64,000 nt of DNA, from NCBI RefSeq assembly GCF_024139115.2, contig NC_085140.1:317133259-317197258 (forward strand). Reading direction: 5' to 3'. The translations under genes and the position numbers were made by a program. Shown piece after piece: positions 1-11,403 of this stretch (positions are counted from its first letter, which is position 1; each line of letters starts with the position of its first letter). This stretch comes from Armigeres subalbatus. Taxonomy: Eukaryota > Arthropoda > Insecta > Diptera > Culicidae. A model generated the notes under the pieces. The model was not told the DNA's origin. It searched no databases and saw only the letters and a list, made by a program, of their open reading frames with translations.

Positions 1-12
1 GAAACAATACTA

Positions 13-390
13 ATGAATTATTGGCAGTGGCTGATTTTCTACCCGCCGCTGTCACATCCAGGCGCTATAGTATATGCGCAAAATAGCCAGCATGAGTTAA
101 CCGCCAGGAATTTGTATGGCGAAAGATTTTTTTTTTTTTTAAACTTTATTAAGGTGTTGTATGGCGAAAGATATCTAACGCGGGTTTTCTCGAAAATAGA
201 AACTTTTCATGAAAAACTATTTGGTACCGGTTATGTAGGAAGGTGTCTGCTACTACGCCTACCAAATATATTTTCGATGAAGGTGCTTATTTTTGAGAAA
301 TTGGACATTAGATGCCTTCCGCCATACTAATTTCAGAAAGTTAACTCCAAGTGTGCCGCTGTAAGCACGCTCAAAGTGGGTGATTCATTA
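13..390 (+). repeat. Duplicated segment, copy 1
   Basis: This segment is repeated in the same orientation at 591-925, starting at ATGAATTATTGGCAGTGGC and ending near GATTCATTA. The two copies differ by scattered substitutions and by a short retroposon insertion at 127-158 found only here. Copy 2 lies inside the hAT-like element, while this copy lies outside it, so it may be the tail of a related element beginning before the window. The 105-codon open frame across it is not conserved in copy 2, so I do not call a gene. Confidence 0.8.
127..158 (-). mobile_element. 32-bp LINE/retroposon 3' stub with 13-bp target duplication
   Basis: A run of 14 T followed by AAACTTTATTAAGGTGTT is flanked by the perfect direct repeat GTATGGCGAAAGA (114-126 and 159-171). 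Read on the minus strand it is 18 bases containing AATAAA followed by poly(A), the expected look of an extremely 5'-truncated poly(A) retrotransposon. Copy 2 of the surrounding segment (591-925) lacks the insertion and has GTATGGCGAAAGA once, which confirms the empty site. The source family cannot be identified from 18 bases. Confidence 0.8.
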
Positions 391-590
391 TGTTTTTTCT
401 GCACATAGCAAGCATTTTCAGTGACAGTCGAACGAATGAGTCGATGGAATAGGAAGTATTGCTGCTGCGAAAACAGTCTTCTAAGACAGCGGTTCTCAAC
501 CTGGGGTACATGTACCCCTGGGGGTACCTTCGCTGGCCCTAGGGGGTATCTCGGACAAAAATGCGTAATGGCGGACATATTACAATTCCA

Positions 591-925
591 ATGAATTATT
601 GGCAGTGGCTGATTTTCTACCTGCCGTTGTCACTTCCAGGCGCTATGGTATATGCGCAAAATAGCCAGCATGAGTTAACCACCTGAAGTTTGTATGGCGA
701 AAGACATCTAACGCGGGTTTTCTTAACCGTAGGAACTTTTCACGAAAAACTATTTGGTACCGGTTATGTAGGACGGTGTCCGCTATTACGCCTACCAAAT
801 ATTTTTTCGATTAAGGTGCTTATTTTTGAGATATTAAGCATTAGATGCCTTTCGCCATACTGATTTCCGAAAGTTAACTCCTAGTGTGCCGCTGTAAGCA
901 CGCTCAAAGCAGGCGATTCATTAAA
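591..925 (+). repeat. Duplicated segment, copy 2 (inside hAT-like element)
   Basis: This is the second copy of 13-390. It retains the empty site for the 32-bp retroposon stub. It lies between the left end of the hAT-like element and its minisatellite, so it may be an ordinary internal part of that family. Confidence 0.75.
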
Positions 926-1099
926 ATTCATTGATAAAGTTTTGATAATTGTGTATTTTCTATTTCAAAAAATTATATTGTACATAATATGTAATGCGAT
1001 CAATAAATCCCAATTGAATCCTGCCTTCCACAACCAGCACAATTTATGAAGGGCTGCGGAACAAAAGATCAAACGAACAAAACGTCGAGTGAACAAAAT

Positions 1100-2580
1100 G
1101 ATTTTTTTTTCACTAAAGCTCGGTTGCTTAGTTGCAAGAGGATTAGAAGCATCCTTTTACGCCTCTCGGAAGCCTTCTTCCAAGCAGCTCGAAGGCTTCT
1201 TTTCAAGAAGCTCGGAAGCCTCCTTTCAAGTGGTTAGGCTGCCTTCTTTCAAGAGGCTCGGAAGCATCCTTTCAAGTGGTTCGGAAGCCTCCTTTCAAGA
1301 GGCTCGGAAGCCTCCTCTCAAGAGGCTCGGAAGTCTTCTCTCAAGAAGCTCGGAAACTTTTCTTTCAAAAGGCTCAAAGCCTCTTTTCAAGAGAGGCTCT
1401 GAAGCCTTTTTCCAAAAGGATCGGAAGGCTCCTTTCGAGAGGCTCGGAAGCCTCTTTTCAAGAGGTTCGGAATCCTCCTTTCAAGTGGTTAGGTTGCCTT
1501 CTTTCAAGAGGCTCGTAAGCCTGCTTTCAAGAGGCTCGGAAGTCTACTTTCAAGTGGTTCGGAAGCCTCCTTCCAAGAGGCTCGAAAGCCTTCTTTCAAG
1601 AGGCTCGGAAGCCTCCTTTCAAGAAGCTCAAAAGCCTCCTTTTCTAGAGAATCAAAAACCTCCTTTCAAGATGCTTGGAAGCCTTCTCTCAAGAATCTTG
1701 GAAGCCTTCTTTCAAAAGGCTCAAAAGCCTCCTTTCAAGAGGCTCTGAAGCCTTTTTCCAAAAGGATCGGAAGGCTCCTTTCGAGAGGCTCGGAAGCCTC
1801 TTTTCAAGAGGTTTGGAAGCCTCCTTTCAAGTGGTTAGGTTGCCTTCTTTCAAGAGGCTCTTAAGCCTCCTTTTTCTTGAGAATCAAAAACCTCCTTTCA
1901 AGATGCTTGGAAGCCTTCTTTCAAAAGGCTCAAAAGCCTCCTTTCAAGAGGCTCTGAAGCCTTTTTCCAAGAGGCTCGGAAGGCTCCTTTCAAGAGGCTC
2001 GGAAGCCTCCTTCCAAGAGGCTCGGAAGCCTTCTTTCAAGAGGCTCGGAAGCCTCCTTTCAAGAAGCTCAAAAGCCTTTTTTTCTAGAGGCTCAAAAGCC
2101 TCCTTTTCTAGAGAATCAAAAACCTCCTTTCAAGATGCTCGGAAGCCTTCTCTCAAGAAGCTCGGAAGTCTTCTATCAAAAGGCTCAAAAGCCTCCTTGC
2201 AAGAGGCTCTGAAGCCTTTTTGCAAGAGGATCGGAAGCCTCTTTTCAAGAGGTTCGGAAGCCTCCTTTCAAGTGGTTAGGTTGCCTTCTTTCAAGAGGCT
2301 CGTAAGCCTGCTTTCAAGAGGCTCGGCAGCCTCCTTTCAAGAAGCTCGGAAGCCTCGCTTCAAGAAGCTCAGAAGCGTTCTTTCAAGATGCAACGGAAGC
2401 TTCCTTTTAAGTGGCTCGAAAACCGCCTTCAAGAGGCTCGGAAGCCTCTCTACAAGAGGCTCAAAAGCCTCTAATAAAGAGGCGCGGAAGCCTACTTTAA
2501 AGAGACTCAAAAGCTTAAAGGAGCTTCCCTTCAAAAGGGCTCGGAATTATGTTTTCAAGAGGATTGGAAGCCTACTTTCG
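1100..2580 (+). repeat. 23-bp minisatellite inside the hAT-like element
   Basis: About 1.5 kb consists of degenerate copies of a 23-bp unit close to CAAGAGGCTCGGAAGCC followed by TCCTTT. Most units contain GCCTC and GAGGC seven bases apart, so each can form a small hairpin. Because 23 is not a multiple of three, three units make a 23-residue peptide period seen in all forward frames, giving long open frames (1089-1748 and 1675-2613). I treat these as by-products of a stop-poor repeat. The array ends just before the right terminus. Confidence 0.9.
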
Positions 2581-2657
2581 AGAGGGGGTACCTCAAATCA
2601 TGCAAAAGTTTGAAGGGGTACCTCTCAAGAAAAAGGTTGAGAACCGCTGTTCTAAGA

Positions 2658-3436
2658 CATAAGTAACCAGTTTACTGCCCATAAAAGCATGAATAACCAC
2701 CGCATATATGGACCGAATCAAATATGAGACAGTCGAGCGTGTAGCAACAGCTTAGCTGCCGTAACATACATACAAAAATGAAATTCGCTCTATATAAAAC
2801 TTTAGTTCATCCGGTAGCCAGTTTCAGAAATGAAGCATGGAAATTATGAGAAGCTTTCTTGGATTTCAAGCAAAATATGATGTGTACCACAGAAGCTATG
2901 ATACAGTGTATCAACAGGAAAATATTATGAATCCTTTAAAATATGACAGACTGACAATGGGCTGGCTATCTAGTACGAATGTTGGAAGAAGAAAAAAATG
3001 CAAATACAACATTGAGCAGAGAACTGCATGAAGGCTGGAAATAGATGATAATTGCTGGAAAAAAATGTGATTCATGCATAAATAACAAAAAAATTACGCA
3101 AAAAATACTTCTAAAACGCTTAAAATACAAAAATAAACGATTTTTCCACATTTTCGATCCGTTCAAAAATTGGTTTTCTATGAAGAAATGTTACAAATGT
3201 GTATATTTCTAATTTTGAGGGTAAATTACTGTGATTCATCCATTGCTGAGTTATAAATTGATTTTCTATACCAAATATTGGAGATGAAGACAATAAAAAT
3301 CACTTTTTTCAAAAAATCGCCGATGAAATATTTTAAAACACCCCGTGCCTCATTTCAAATGACCTGGCCTAACTTTCTGTGAAAAAAAATCAGAGGTACA
3401 TGAAACTTCGATAATAATCCATTTTTTTACACCGTG
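2658..3436. other. AT-rich stretch, nothing recognised
   Basis: Between the hAT-like element and the first SINE the sequence is AT-rich, with only short open frames and no terminal repeats, coding similarity or RNA signal that I recognise. Confidence 0.5.
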
Positions 3437-3710
3437 TGGCATTACATCCCCACACTGCACTGGGACAGAGCCGCCTCGCAGCTTAGTGTTCATTAAGCAC
3501 TTCCACAGTTATTAACTGCGAGGTTTCTTAGCCAGGTTACCATTTTTGTATTCGTATTATCATGAGGCTAGCACGATGATACTTTTATGCCCAAGGAGGT
3601 CGAGACAATCCGAAAATTGCCTAGACCGGCACCGAGAATCGAACCCAGCCATCCTCAGCAAAGTCTTGCTTTGTAGCCGCGCGTCTTACCGCACGGCTAA
3701 GGAGGGCCCC
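3437..3710 (-). mobile_element. Feilai-like tRNA-derived SINE
   Basis: On the minus strand this begins GGGGCCCTCCTTAGCC, carries a tRNA-like head with an A-box-like region and the B box GGTTCGATTC, and continues into a conserved tail ending near GGGATGTAATGCC. The same sequence recurs at 37912-38188, 38189-38486 and 34375-34464. It fits what I know of Feilai-type SINEs of Aedes. The (GAA)n tail seen in the 38-kb copies is missing, and I found no clear target duplication. Confidence 0.8.
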
Positions 3711-3740
3711 TCATAAAATATCTTATAGGGGCAATATATA

Positions 3741-4653
3741 GGGGAAGGTGGGTAGACTTGATCCCCGGGGAGACTTGATCACCCCCTGTTTTATCGAGTA
3801 CTAAAGTAGTTTTGTTTTAGCGTATTTTTTAGTATAGATCCTCTAGACAAATGACCATTATGTGGTGAGTTATTTTTTGGATTGACAACCTTATTTATTC
3901 TGCAGGACGGTTTGTATGTTTTGACCTTCCTAAAGATTTTTTAATTGGCCACGCAAAATTTGAACAACTTTTCATAACAATGACCAAATTCTTTCGTTTT
4001 TTCACAGCAACAAGCCATAAATATGCTTATTGATCTGTACTGATAAAAATGTCAACATTCCATCAAATTTCTAGGATATTTGGATTTGAAGGCATTGCCT
4101 CAATATGGGGCCACTTGATCCCCCGTTAGTCACCCATACAAAAATTTGGCGAAAAAATTCAAAAAAATATAAATCTGTTCTTAGGCTTCTAATTTTTTGT
4201 AGATTTGACGGATTTGATGAAGGGTTGGCAGGAAAAATTATTTATTGCGTAGATCTCATAGAAAGGGGATCAAGTCTCCCCAAATTTTAAAAATGCATGT
4301 GCTGTCGAATTCAATAACAAAAATCGTTCATGTATACGCACAGCAACTCGATAATTCCGCGTATTTTGAAGGGAAAATATTTTAAAAATCTGAGGGCACC
4401 TTTCTAATTTTATCAAAGCAAATTCTTGGAGAGGGATCAATTTCCCCCGAATATTTTCAAAGTCGATTTTTGACAGCACTCCAAAAAATCGATTGTGTAT
4501 CAATAACAACAATAATTCAAGGACTGTCATACATCAGTAAAGTTAAATACTATATTTTTTAGAGAGCCTGTGTGGAAATCGTGTATGTTTCTTTATTTTT
4601 GGTTGTGATACATCGGAAATCAGAAAAGGGGATCAAGTCTACCCAGTCTCCCC
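3741..4653. mobile_element. TA-type inverted-repeat element, word GATCAAGTCT
   Basis: The ends GGGGAAGGTGGGTAGACTTG and CAAGTCTACCCAGTCTCCCC are imperfect inverted repeats bounded by TA at 3739-3740 and 4654-4655, as in Tc1/mariner-type elements. The word GGGGATCAAGTCT or a close variant occurs on either strand near 3750, 3770, 4115, 4265, 4433 and 4628, so it is reiterated internally. No transposase frame is visible. Confidence 0.8.
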
Positions 4654-4655
4654 TA

Positions 4656-5437
4656 CAAAGACGCGAATTTTGATCCCTGTAAAAAAAATAACTGGCAACG
4701 GTGAATTTGTTTGAATGGGCAGCACTGTAAATGCTGAAAAAACATTCCAAATCAGCCTATCCTGCCTATCCACTCTTGTAAATAAACTGTTTTCGTTGAT
4801 TTCAAAGTTCGGTTTATGCTACGCAAGTTTTTTTAAATCATCCGATTGCTAGCATTGAAAAGACGGTATTTATTTTGTGTTGACTACAGTTTCAAATAAG
4901 AATAAAAAAATAAGTGTTTGGCTACATTCTGTTGCAATAAAACTACAGCCGGATTCAAGAACATTGCTTTCTTCCGCTCCCGGTGAAACATGGTTGAAAT
5001 TCCAAAATCTTCCAATGGATTTCTACCTCACGGAAAGCAGCCGAGTTTGTAACGTAAATAATAACAAGATATTATTAAAACGTAATCATGTGTCTAGTTG
5101 TTATAGTTTCATTTCGGCGAAGGTGACTTCTATTTTGCATCACCGAAGGACACAATTTTGAAATGCAGAGAGGCCATTTCAACTTAGGTACACATTTTAT
5201 CCGCAGATTGCTGATTTTCTGTCTCAAAGGCTTCCAGCATCAACTCCCTTTGATAGCACAATGGCTGTTTTGGTTTCATAGAATCAAGAATCAGCAGACA
5301 TCACAAATAAAGATATCTACCGCAGAACCTATTTCAATCTTTGATTTGGTTGAAGAGCGCGATTCGATTTCCTTGAAAGCATAAGCAAATTTGCGCAAAA
5401 AAAGGGAATTTACGAAAAGTTATTTTGTTATTTGGTA
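4656..5437. other. No recognised feature
   Basis: The open frames at 4877-5161 (94 codons) and 5163-5384 (73 codons) are adjacent but show no domain, signal or family resemblance that I recognise. The composition is AT-rich like the flanks. I do not call a gene. Confidence 0.4.
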
Positions 5438-5635
5438 GGGACACGGCAGGTATTTCCGTCCTTCGTCTTAGGGGCTAAAACCAACGAAAGCAACGTACAT
5501 TTGCTAGAACTCCACTGTAGCAGAACGTTTCTTCTGAGCCTACGATTTGGTATGTATGAGTTTTACAAAAAAGCGTCTTTTTTTTTATTGGTTTTCGAGA
5601 CTATGACGAACAGACGAAAATACTTGCCGTGTCCC
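5438..5635. mobile_element. 198-bp TA-type MITE
   Basis: The termini GGGACACGGCAGGTATTT and its near complement AAATACTTGCCGTGTCCC are bounded by TA at 5436-5437 and 5636-5637. The inverted repeat extends about 30 bp inward. The element is too short to encode anything. Confidence 0.85.
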
Positions 5636-5659
5636 TACTGCAACATTTGATTTCGTAAT

Positions 5660-6458
5660 TTGGAAGGAAAAAGTGAAAAGTGAAAAGTTAGAAATTAGAA
5701 GTGGAAAGTAATAAATAAGAAATGGGAAGAATGGAAATATAAGAAGTTATATGTGAGAAGTGAAAAATTAAATGTGAGAAGTGGGGAGTGAGAAGAGAGA
5801 TGTATGAAGTGAGAAGTGAGTTATGGAAGGTTAGAAGTGAGATGTGGGTTGTGCGAAGTGAGAAGTGAAGAATGAATAGTTATCAGGGAGAAGTGAGGAG
5901 TGCGAAGTGAGAAGTGTTTAGTGAGAAGAGGGAGGAAAGATTTGAAGAGACAAGTAAGAAGTGAGTAGTGAGAAGTGAGAAATGGGGAGTGAGAAGTGGT
6001 TAGTGAGAAGGAAGTATTAAGAAGTGAGAAGTTAGGACCGAGGAACGCGAAGTGAGAAACGAGATTCTGTCTCTTTCCTTCATTCTTTTTTCTTCTCCTT
6101 TCTGTCTTATATCTCTCCACTCACTTCCACTACTCAACATTTCGCTTCTCACTTATCATCTCTCACTTCTCTCTTCTTATCTCTCACTTTCCACTACGCA
6201 CATGCTGCTGCACACATCCTAAATACTCACTTCTCACTATTCTGTACTCATTTCGAACATCTCATTACTCACTTCTCACCTCTAAGCTCTCGCTGTTCAC
6301 TTTTCACTTCGAACATCTCACTTCTCGCTTCACTTAATAAGGAAACAAATTTTAACTGTTTGGTTAAACGGCATTCGGCCAAATATAAATGTGTTTCCTA
6401 TCTCGATACCTCCCTAACTCGATGGTCCCTTCAATATCAAGTAAGGAAGAGTTCACTG
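5660..6458. mobile_element. Truncated pogo-like element with heptamer foldback array
   Basis: The right end, from about 6345 to 6458, is the reverse complement of the left part of the larger element at 48.5 kb and finishes AGTTCACTG followed by TA (6459-6460). Inside lie a purine-rich array with period 7 close to GAAGTGA (about 5665-6063) and then a complementary pyrimidine array (about 6066-6335), so the strand can fold back on itself. No left terminus is present. The frame at 5821-6120 is low-complexity translation of the array. Confidence 0.75.
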
Positions 6459-6460
6459 TA

Positions 6461-7159
6461 TAAGACTGCTAATGTCGCTCCTGTTCGCATGACCAACATC
6501 TAGTTTGCTTGGGCATAGCATCCAAAGTACCGGTACTATAAGTGTCAAACCGATGTTGGTGATGGAATCAAACATACACTACAACATTATGGATAATACA
6601 CGGTTAAGTGGAGCACCTTGAAGCATATTTTCGTAAAATACTTAAAATAGCTTAATACAGCTATCAACATCTTACGTTAAGCAAAAAATATCTCCAAAGG
6701 CATATAACTGAATCTGCATGACACTAAAATACAGAATACTCAGTTTTTTTTAAATACTTTAGTAAAGTGATTTTTTATCTTAAAAATAAGTTCATCACGG
6801 TTAAATACTCAGTTGTGTTATGATCACTAGTTATATTTGACACTTGCTTTACGTGCAGAGCTTAAGAAAGGCTAAATGTTGAACCCGAAAATTATTTTTC
6901 GTTACTTGGAAATACGTGTAGGTATCTGTTTGTATATGCACGATTAAATTCCACATATTTTTGGGCACATCATTTTAAATTACGGTAAGAAATCCAGTCA
7001 ATATTTTTATTTTGTTTATGTTAGTTTAAGCCACAATGTATATTCATGATTATAGTAATCCTCCATACGAATACATCCGCTATTTTATCAATGCAATTTT
7101 ACGTTTCCCATTTATTTGTCCGCTCCTACAGTTGGCACGATTCTAGTAACAACATGACG
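6461..7159. other. AT-rich stretch, nothing recognised
   Basis: No terminal repeats, coding similarity or RNA signal seen. Confidence 0.4.
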
Positions 7160-8640
7160 CATTCGACAATTCAGTCACTGACATCAAACGTTGATCAATC
7201 AAACACATGCCTTAGTGCCAGTTGCAACAGTTCGTAGCGAGGTGACTATAATTACGATCATTACCATCATATCTTCACCCGGTCGACAATCGTCGCAGCC
7301 ATTCACCCGAAGAACTCCTTGCTCTGCCGACCGAAACGCGAATCGTGCGAATTGCTCCCGTCGCCGTCGTCGGGGTTTTTGGCGAACGACGTTGGGTGGC
7401 GGGTGGATTGCACGAGTAACTGCTGTTGATTGTGGTCGTGTAATTAGTATCCTCTGCGACGACAACGACCAACCAACCAGGCCAGAAGAGGGGGCCGTTT
7501 GTCTCTAATCTTTCTGCTTGACTGTGTTGGGCTGTTGGATGCTTCTTGGGTCCGGAGCGCAAAATATAGGTCAAGACACACACCAGCTTTTCAAAAGCGT
7601 ATTGTGGGGTAATTTAATTATCACTCCAATGCCCCTCTGCACTGTCGGTAACGAGCACTGTGTTGCCGAAATGAGCACTTTCACATCACATTGAGCGAAC
7701 AACCCCAAACGAGTAACGGAACCACGCGGAACCGGACGTCAACCACGGCACTCGACGGCAATACCGATCCGAACAGCGTCGCCAGCGGACTACGGCGTGA
7801 TTCACGACGTCGATGTCGACCAAAAACCGTAACTTGTGACAATGTGACTTCCGTCGTGCTGCGGTGAGACAACTTGTATGTGAGTTTTTTTCCCTACGCC
7901 CGCTCGCCAAACACACAAAAAATGCAGACAAACCGAAGGCAAAATCTCAACTATTTCATACATCCTCGAATAATTTTTTTTATCATAACCATATTCAAAC
8001 TTCCCCGACCCCGGTCGGCCCAGCTGGCGGGCGCTTGTTTGCAGTGAGTAGAGGTACTCACTCGGGGTCGAGTCTGGGCCGATGATGGGAGAGAAGCTTC
8101 CGAACAAAGCCATCCGTGCCAGTTTTCCCTAGACTTTCCACTCTGGTTGGTTGGTGAGAAAGAGAGAACGCCCGCCGCCACCGTGCGACCACCACCACCA
8201 CCAGAACGCAATAGGAGTACCGCACCGCCGAGTAGGGAAACGAAGACAGACGGGGAGAGATTGGTGCTGTTGTGGGTGGTAGGGTGGTAGCAAGTCCTTT
8301 TCTATCCGTGCCAATCGGAGAACCAGTCAGGAGAAATGCTGCTGGGGAAGGGAAATTGTGCAGCGCGATTGAAACATCGAAATATGAGCACGAGCATGAG
8401 TGGCAGCATAAAACACCACGCAGTCAGTAGCAGCATCTACGAAAGCATAAAGCTGTAAGGATGGGAGGGGAGGGTAGGAAAAGAGACGAGAGGGTCGACA
8501 ACAATACGTTGTGGATTCTGCGAAGCGAAAATCGTAATCAAGTTTGGGTGGGTAGAACGTTGTACGCTGAGAGATCGTGAGACGGTGTGGGAAGAATGTA
8601 ATTGGGGGTGTGGAGAACGCAGCAAACAATGTGAGAACTG
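7160..8640. other. GC-richer, CpG-containing unassigned island
   Basis: This stretch is clearly richer in G+C and CpG than its surroundings and is largely free of the repeats that fill the window. It contains TCAGTC, resembling an arthropod initiator, near 7172, and short CCACCA runs near 8190. Several overlapping frames of 60-105 codons occur on both strands, none with a recognisable domain. A host promoter or 5' untranslated exon is possible, but no start codon with a convincing frame or splice pattern supports a specific gene. Confidence 0.35.
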
Positions 8641-9309
8641 ACTAACAGTGTGTCGCGAAAGTGGGAATGGGATGATTTTTGCTCGTTGAAGTTGATGTGG
8701 TTGAAGTTTTATAGAAGACTCGGTATGTTTTTATGGAACGCAGTAAAGGTTGAACTCCGCTATAGCTTTGGAATGCCTATGGCACTGAATAATTAAAACA
8801 TAAAAAAAACGACATATGGCTAATAAGTATCTCTCGTTTCCATGTGTCCTACCTTTACTAACTCTTTACCCTTCCTAATGCATTAGAAAAAAGTTACACA
8901 TTCTGCATTGGGGTACATTTGAACCCAAGATTTCATCACGATCACAAAAAACTCAAATTCCCACCGATTTTCGATCTTTAGCTGTAGGTTCCTAGAAAAA
9001 GATTCATCCAAATTGACCTATCTAGTCCTCAGGGAACATGTACTAAAAAGGTACTGTTTGAGCTTCTCAATTGAGCACCTAATTTTCTAGTTTCGTTCTA
9101 CGGAACATAATGATTCCAATGAAACTGATGATTCCAACTGTATTTGCTATCTTGTATACGCCATTTCTTTGCAATTTTAGCTCTTGAGAGGTCATCGAAA
9201 AGCCCTCTGGAAAATCCGAACATCCTTAGAAGTGGCCAATTCTAAAAGTTCATTCCCGAGCATCAGGATTTTTTCGTAGCAATCTATCCTGGCTAATTGT
9301 GGGTCCAAT
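8641..9309. other. No recognised feature
   Basis: AT-rich sequence leading into the first R1-like fragment. No repeats or frames of note. Confidence 0.4.
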
Positions 9310-9679
9310 CAAGAGTTAAAGTCTTCTGTCACCCAAAGGCTTTTGATAACCTTTGACAGAATGACAATGCTAATCCCTGGGGCGATGCCTATAGTAATAG
9401 CGAACACCAGAGTAGGGTTGGCACCCCCTGAACGGTTGCCGGCAAGGTTAGATAATTATCGAGGTACTCTTCCCTTTCAATGTCCCAAGTCCCTGGCATC
9501 CAGTTCCGCACATGTTCAGAACAGCCACGCAGAGATGCCTGACCGAGTGTAGTTCTTCGAGATGTCGAGGAGACAGAAACTGGTGCTATTCCCGAAGCCA
9601 CTGTCAAGCAATCAGTTTGGGTTTTGTCGACGGTAAATGCTATCAACTCTGTGGTGAAAACTGCGGTGGTAGCGATCAT
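9310..9679 (+). pseudogene. R1-like LINE ORF2, 5' piece (split by insertion)
   Basis: The plus strand encodes broken parts of the endonuclease-RT linker and RT of an R1-like non-LTR retrotransposon. NANPWGDAY is readable from about 9366, a PERLPARL-like stretch follows, then MFRTATQRCLTEC, then SSNQFGF and finally INSVVKTAVVAI at the break. The better preserved copy at 59670-61640 has NANPWGDAY, MFRLAMQRCLDEC, SSNQFGF and INSVLKTAEVEI in the same order. Frameshifts and internal deletions, including the YRPIC region, destroy it. Its reading resumes at 17359, beyond a 7.7-kb insertion. Confidence 0.8.
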
Positions 9680-9866
9680 AATTAGAGGTGTGCGACGCCG
9701 CCGCCGCCGCCGACATTTTCGCATCGGCGCGCCACCGTTCAAAATTGGTCCGGCCGCTGATCTATAATTTTTCACGCCGATTCAGATTTGTAGAAGTTCA
9801 CAGGATTGCAGAAGTCCACAGCAAATTTGTAAAAGTCCGTGGAAATCCAAAGAATTTGTCATTATA

Positions 9867-11114
9867 AGGTACACTGGGGGAAGTGGAAAAGGAAAAATCG
9901 ATAGTGCATGTTTGAATTAGTGTAAAACCAGTTTAAATGATTTAAATGCGTTCAATCAAAGTGGGCTATCAAAAACAGTCAATTTTGCATTAACTGTGTG
10001 GTAATTCATACCATTTTGGTTGCTTGAAATTTATGGAAATAGATTTCAAAATTAGGAGTTGTTTTTCCACTTACCCTAGTGGGATGGGGTAAGTGGAAAA
10101 CCCATGTTACCTTGACCTTCAATAGTGATGAGTAGTTACATATAACTAAAATCAATACGATAATTGCTCTGAGTATCTCTTGTGGAATAATTTCATTACC
10201 TTAACGGAATAGATTCTCGAACACTAAGTGTACGTTAAGTCTATATGTTCGCCCCAAAGATGAACTTTGTAAAGGAAAAATGGGACTTACTGGGTTATTA
10301 ACTAATCAACTTAGATTTACGAATTGAGATGATGTCTGTATTTGCGTATTTGTATGTATGTGTGTGCGCAAAGCACGTACAAAATTATCAGCTATTCTTA
10401 AGCACTCGTCCTTAACCAATTTGTTCGCAAAACAAATTGCATTCAACGGCGAAACTTGTTATGAATAAAAATTAACGTTAATTATACAATATATTAACCT
10501 ATCAGTGCTATTTTTAACTTTCTTATACATTTTTTTCATATGTAAAACATGTGAAAGGCATCAATACCGATAGGTGGATTAATCAGGCTTTTTCTCATTT
10601 ATATGAGTCCAATCTCCACTGGAATCACAATGATAACAAAGAAGGGATATATTAAGATTCGCTGCTACCGAAATAAACCCTGGAGGGAAGAAAAAAATGC
10701 GTAATTAGTACATTATCCACTTCCCCCGCAGTGTTTGTTAACTGGGGTAAGTGTAAATTTTTTGAATTATTTGCTTTCTTGGTACAAACCACTACCAATT
10801 GAATGGGATTAGTTTAATTGTATTATAATGGTCACCTGTGATATAAATTCACTTGAAAAAAGAACAATTGGTGCAAATAAGAATTGATTTTATGAATGCA
10901 AAAATCAACTTTTCGCGAAACCTAAAATTACAGTTCAAGCGTTAACCGTGTTGGTGTATGTATTATACAAATTTCAACATAGTATTAGTGTGAGCATCAA
11001 AGTATATTCTTGCATAATGTTATGATGTGGTAAAAACTTTGAAGTATGTACAATTCCAATTTTTCGAGTCGATTTTTACACTTACCCCCTTTTTCCACTT
11101 CCCCCAGTGTACCT
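9867..11114. mobile_element. TA-type element, word GGGTAAGTGG, copy a
   Basis: The ends AGGTACACTGGGGGAAGTGG and complement are bounded by TA (9865-9866, 11115-11116). The word GGGGTAAGTGGAAAA or GGGGGAAGTGG occurs at both ends and again on both strands near 10070, 10090, 10715 and 10743. It is closely similar over its full length to 12457-13687. No coding capacity is apparent. Confidence 0.85.
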
Positions 11115-11403
11115 TAATAAAAATTTTGAACGGAGGACTGTTTTGCCCATGTTGCCAGAATCTTTTTGGCTGAAAATGTCGTTCGGCCGAACCCTTTGCT
11201 AGCTTAGCTTTAGCTTTGACTGACTACACATACAGGGGTTAGACAAAAAGGTTGAGATAGGTAAAATTTGGTCGAAATTCCAATCAGCAATAAGCGTACA
11301 ATAATCCGATTTTAGAGAAGCGAACACTCTAAACTGTCCCCATGCAACACCTCAGATTGGTCCTTGGCCATCGGAGATGTTCCGGATTTTCCGAGGGTAT
11401 TTT

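Larger units (their letters stand above)
487..2649. mobile_element. Non-autonomous hAT-like DNA transposon
   Basis: The ends are a perfect 15-bp inverted repeat, CAGCGGTTCTCAACC at 487-501 and its complement at 2635-2649. They are flanked by a perfect 8-bp duplication, TTCTAAGA (479-486 and 2650-2657). An 8-bp duplication and a CAG-starting terminus are typical of the hAT superfamily. GGGGTACC-like motifs recur just inside both ends. The interior holds the 591-925 segment and a large 23-bp minisatellite. No transposase domain is recognisable, so mobilisation in trans is inferred. Confidence 0.85.

Noticed and set aside
1089..2613. Long overlapping plus-strand frames with a KRLGSLLSRGSEASF-type peptide repeat
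   Set aside because: The 23-bp minisatellite explains them fully: all frames stay open and none has an upstream promoter or start that stands out.
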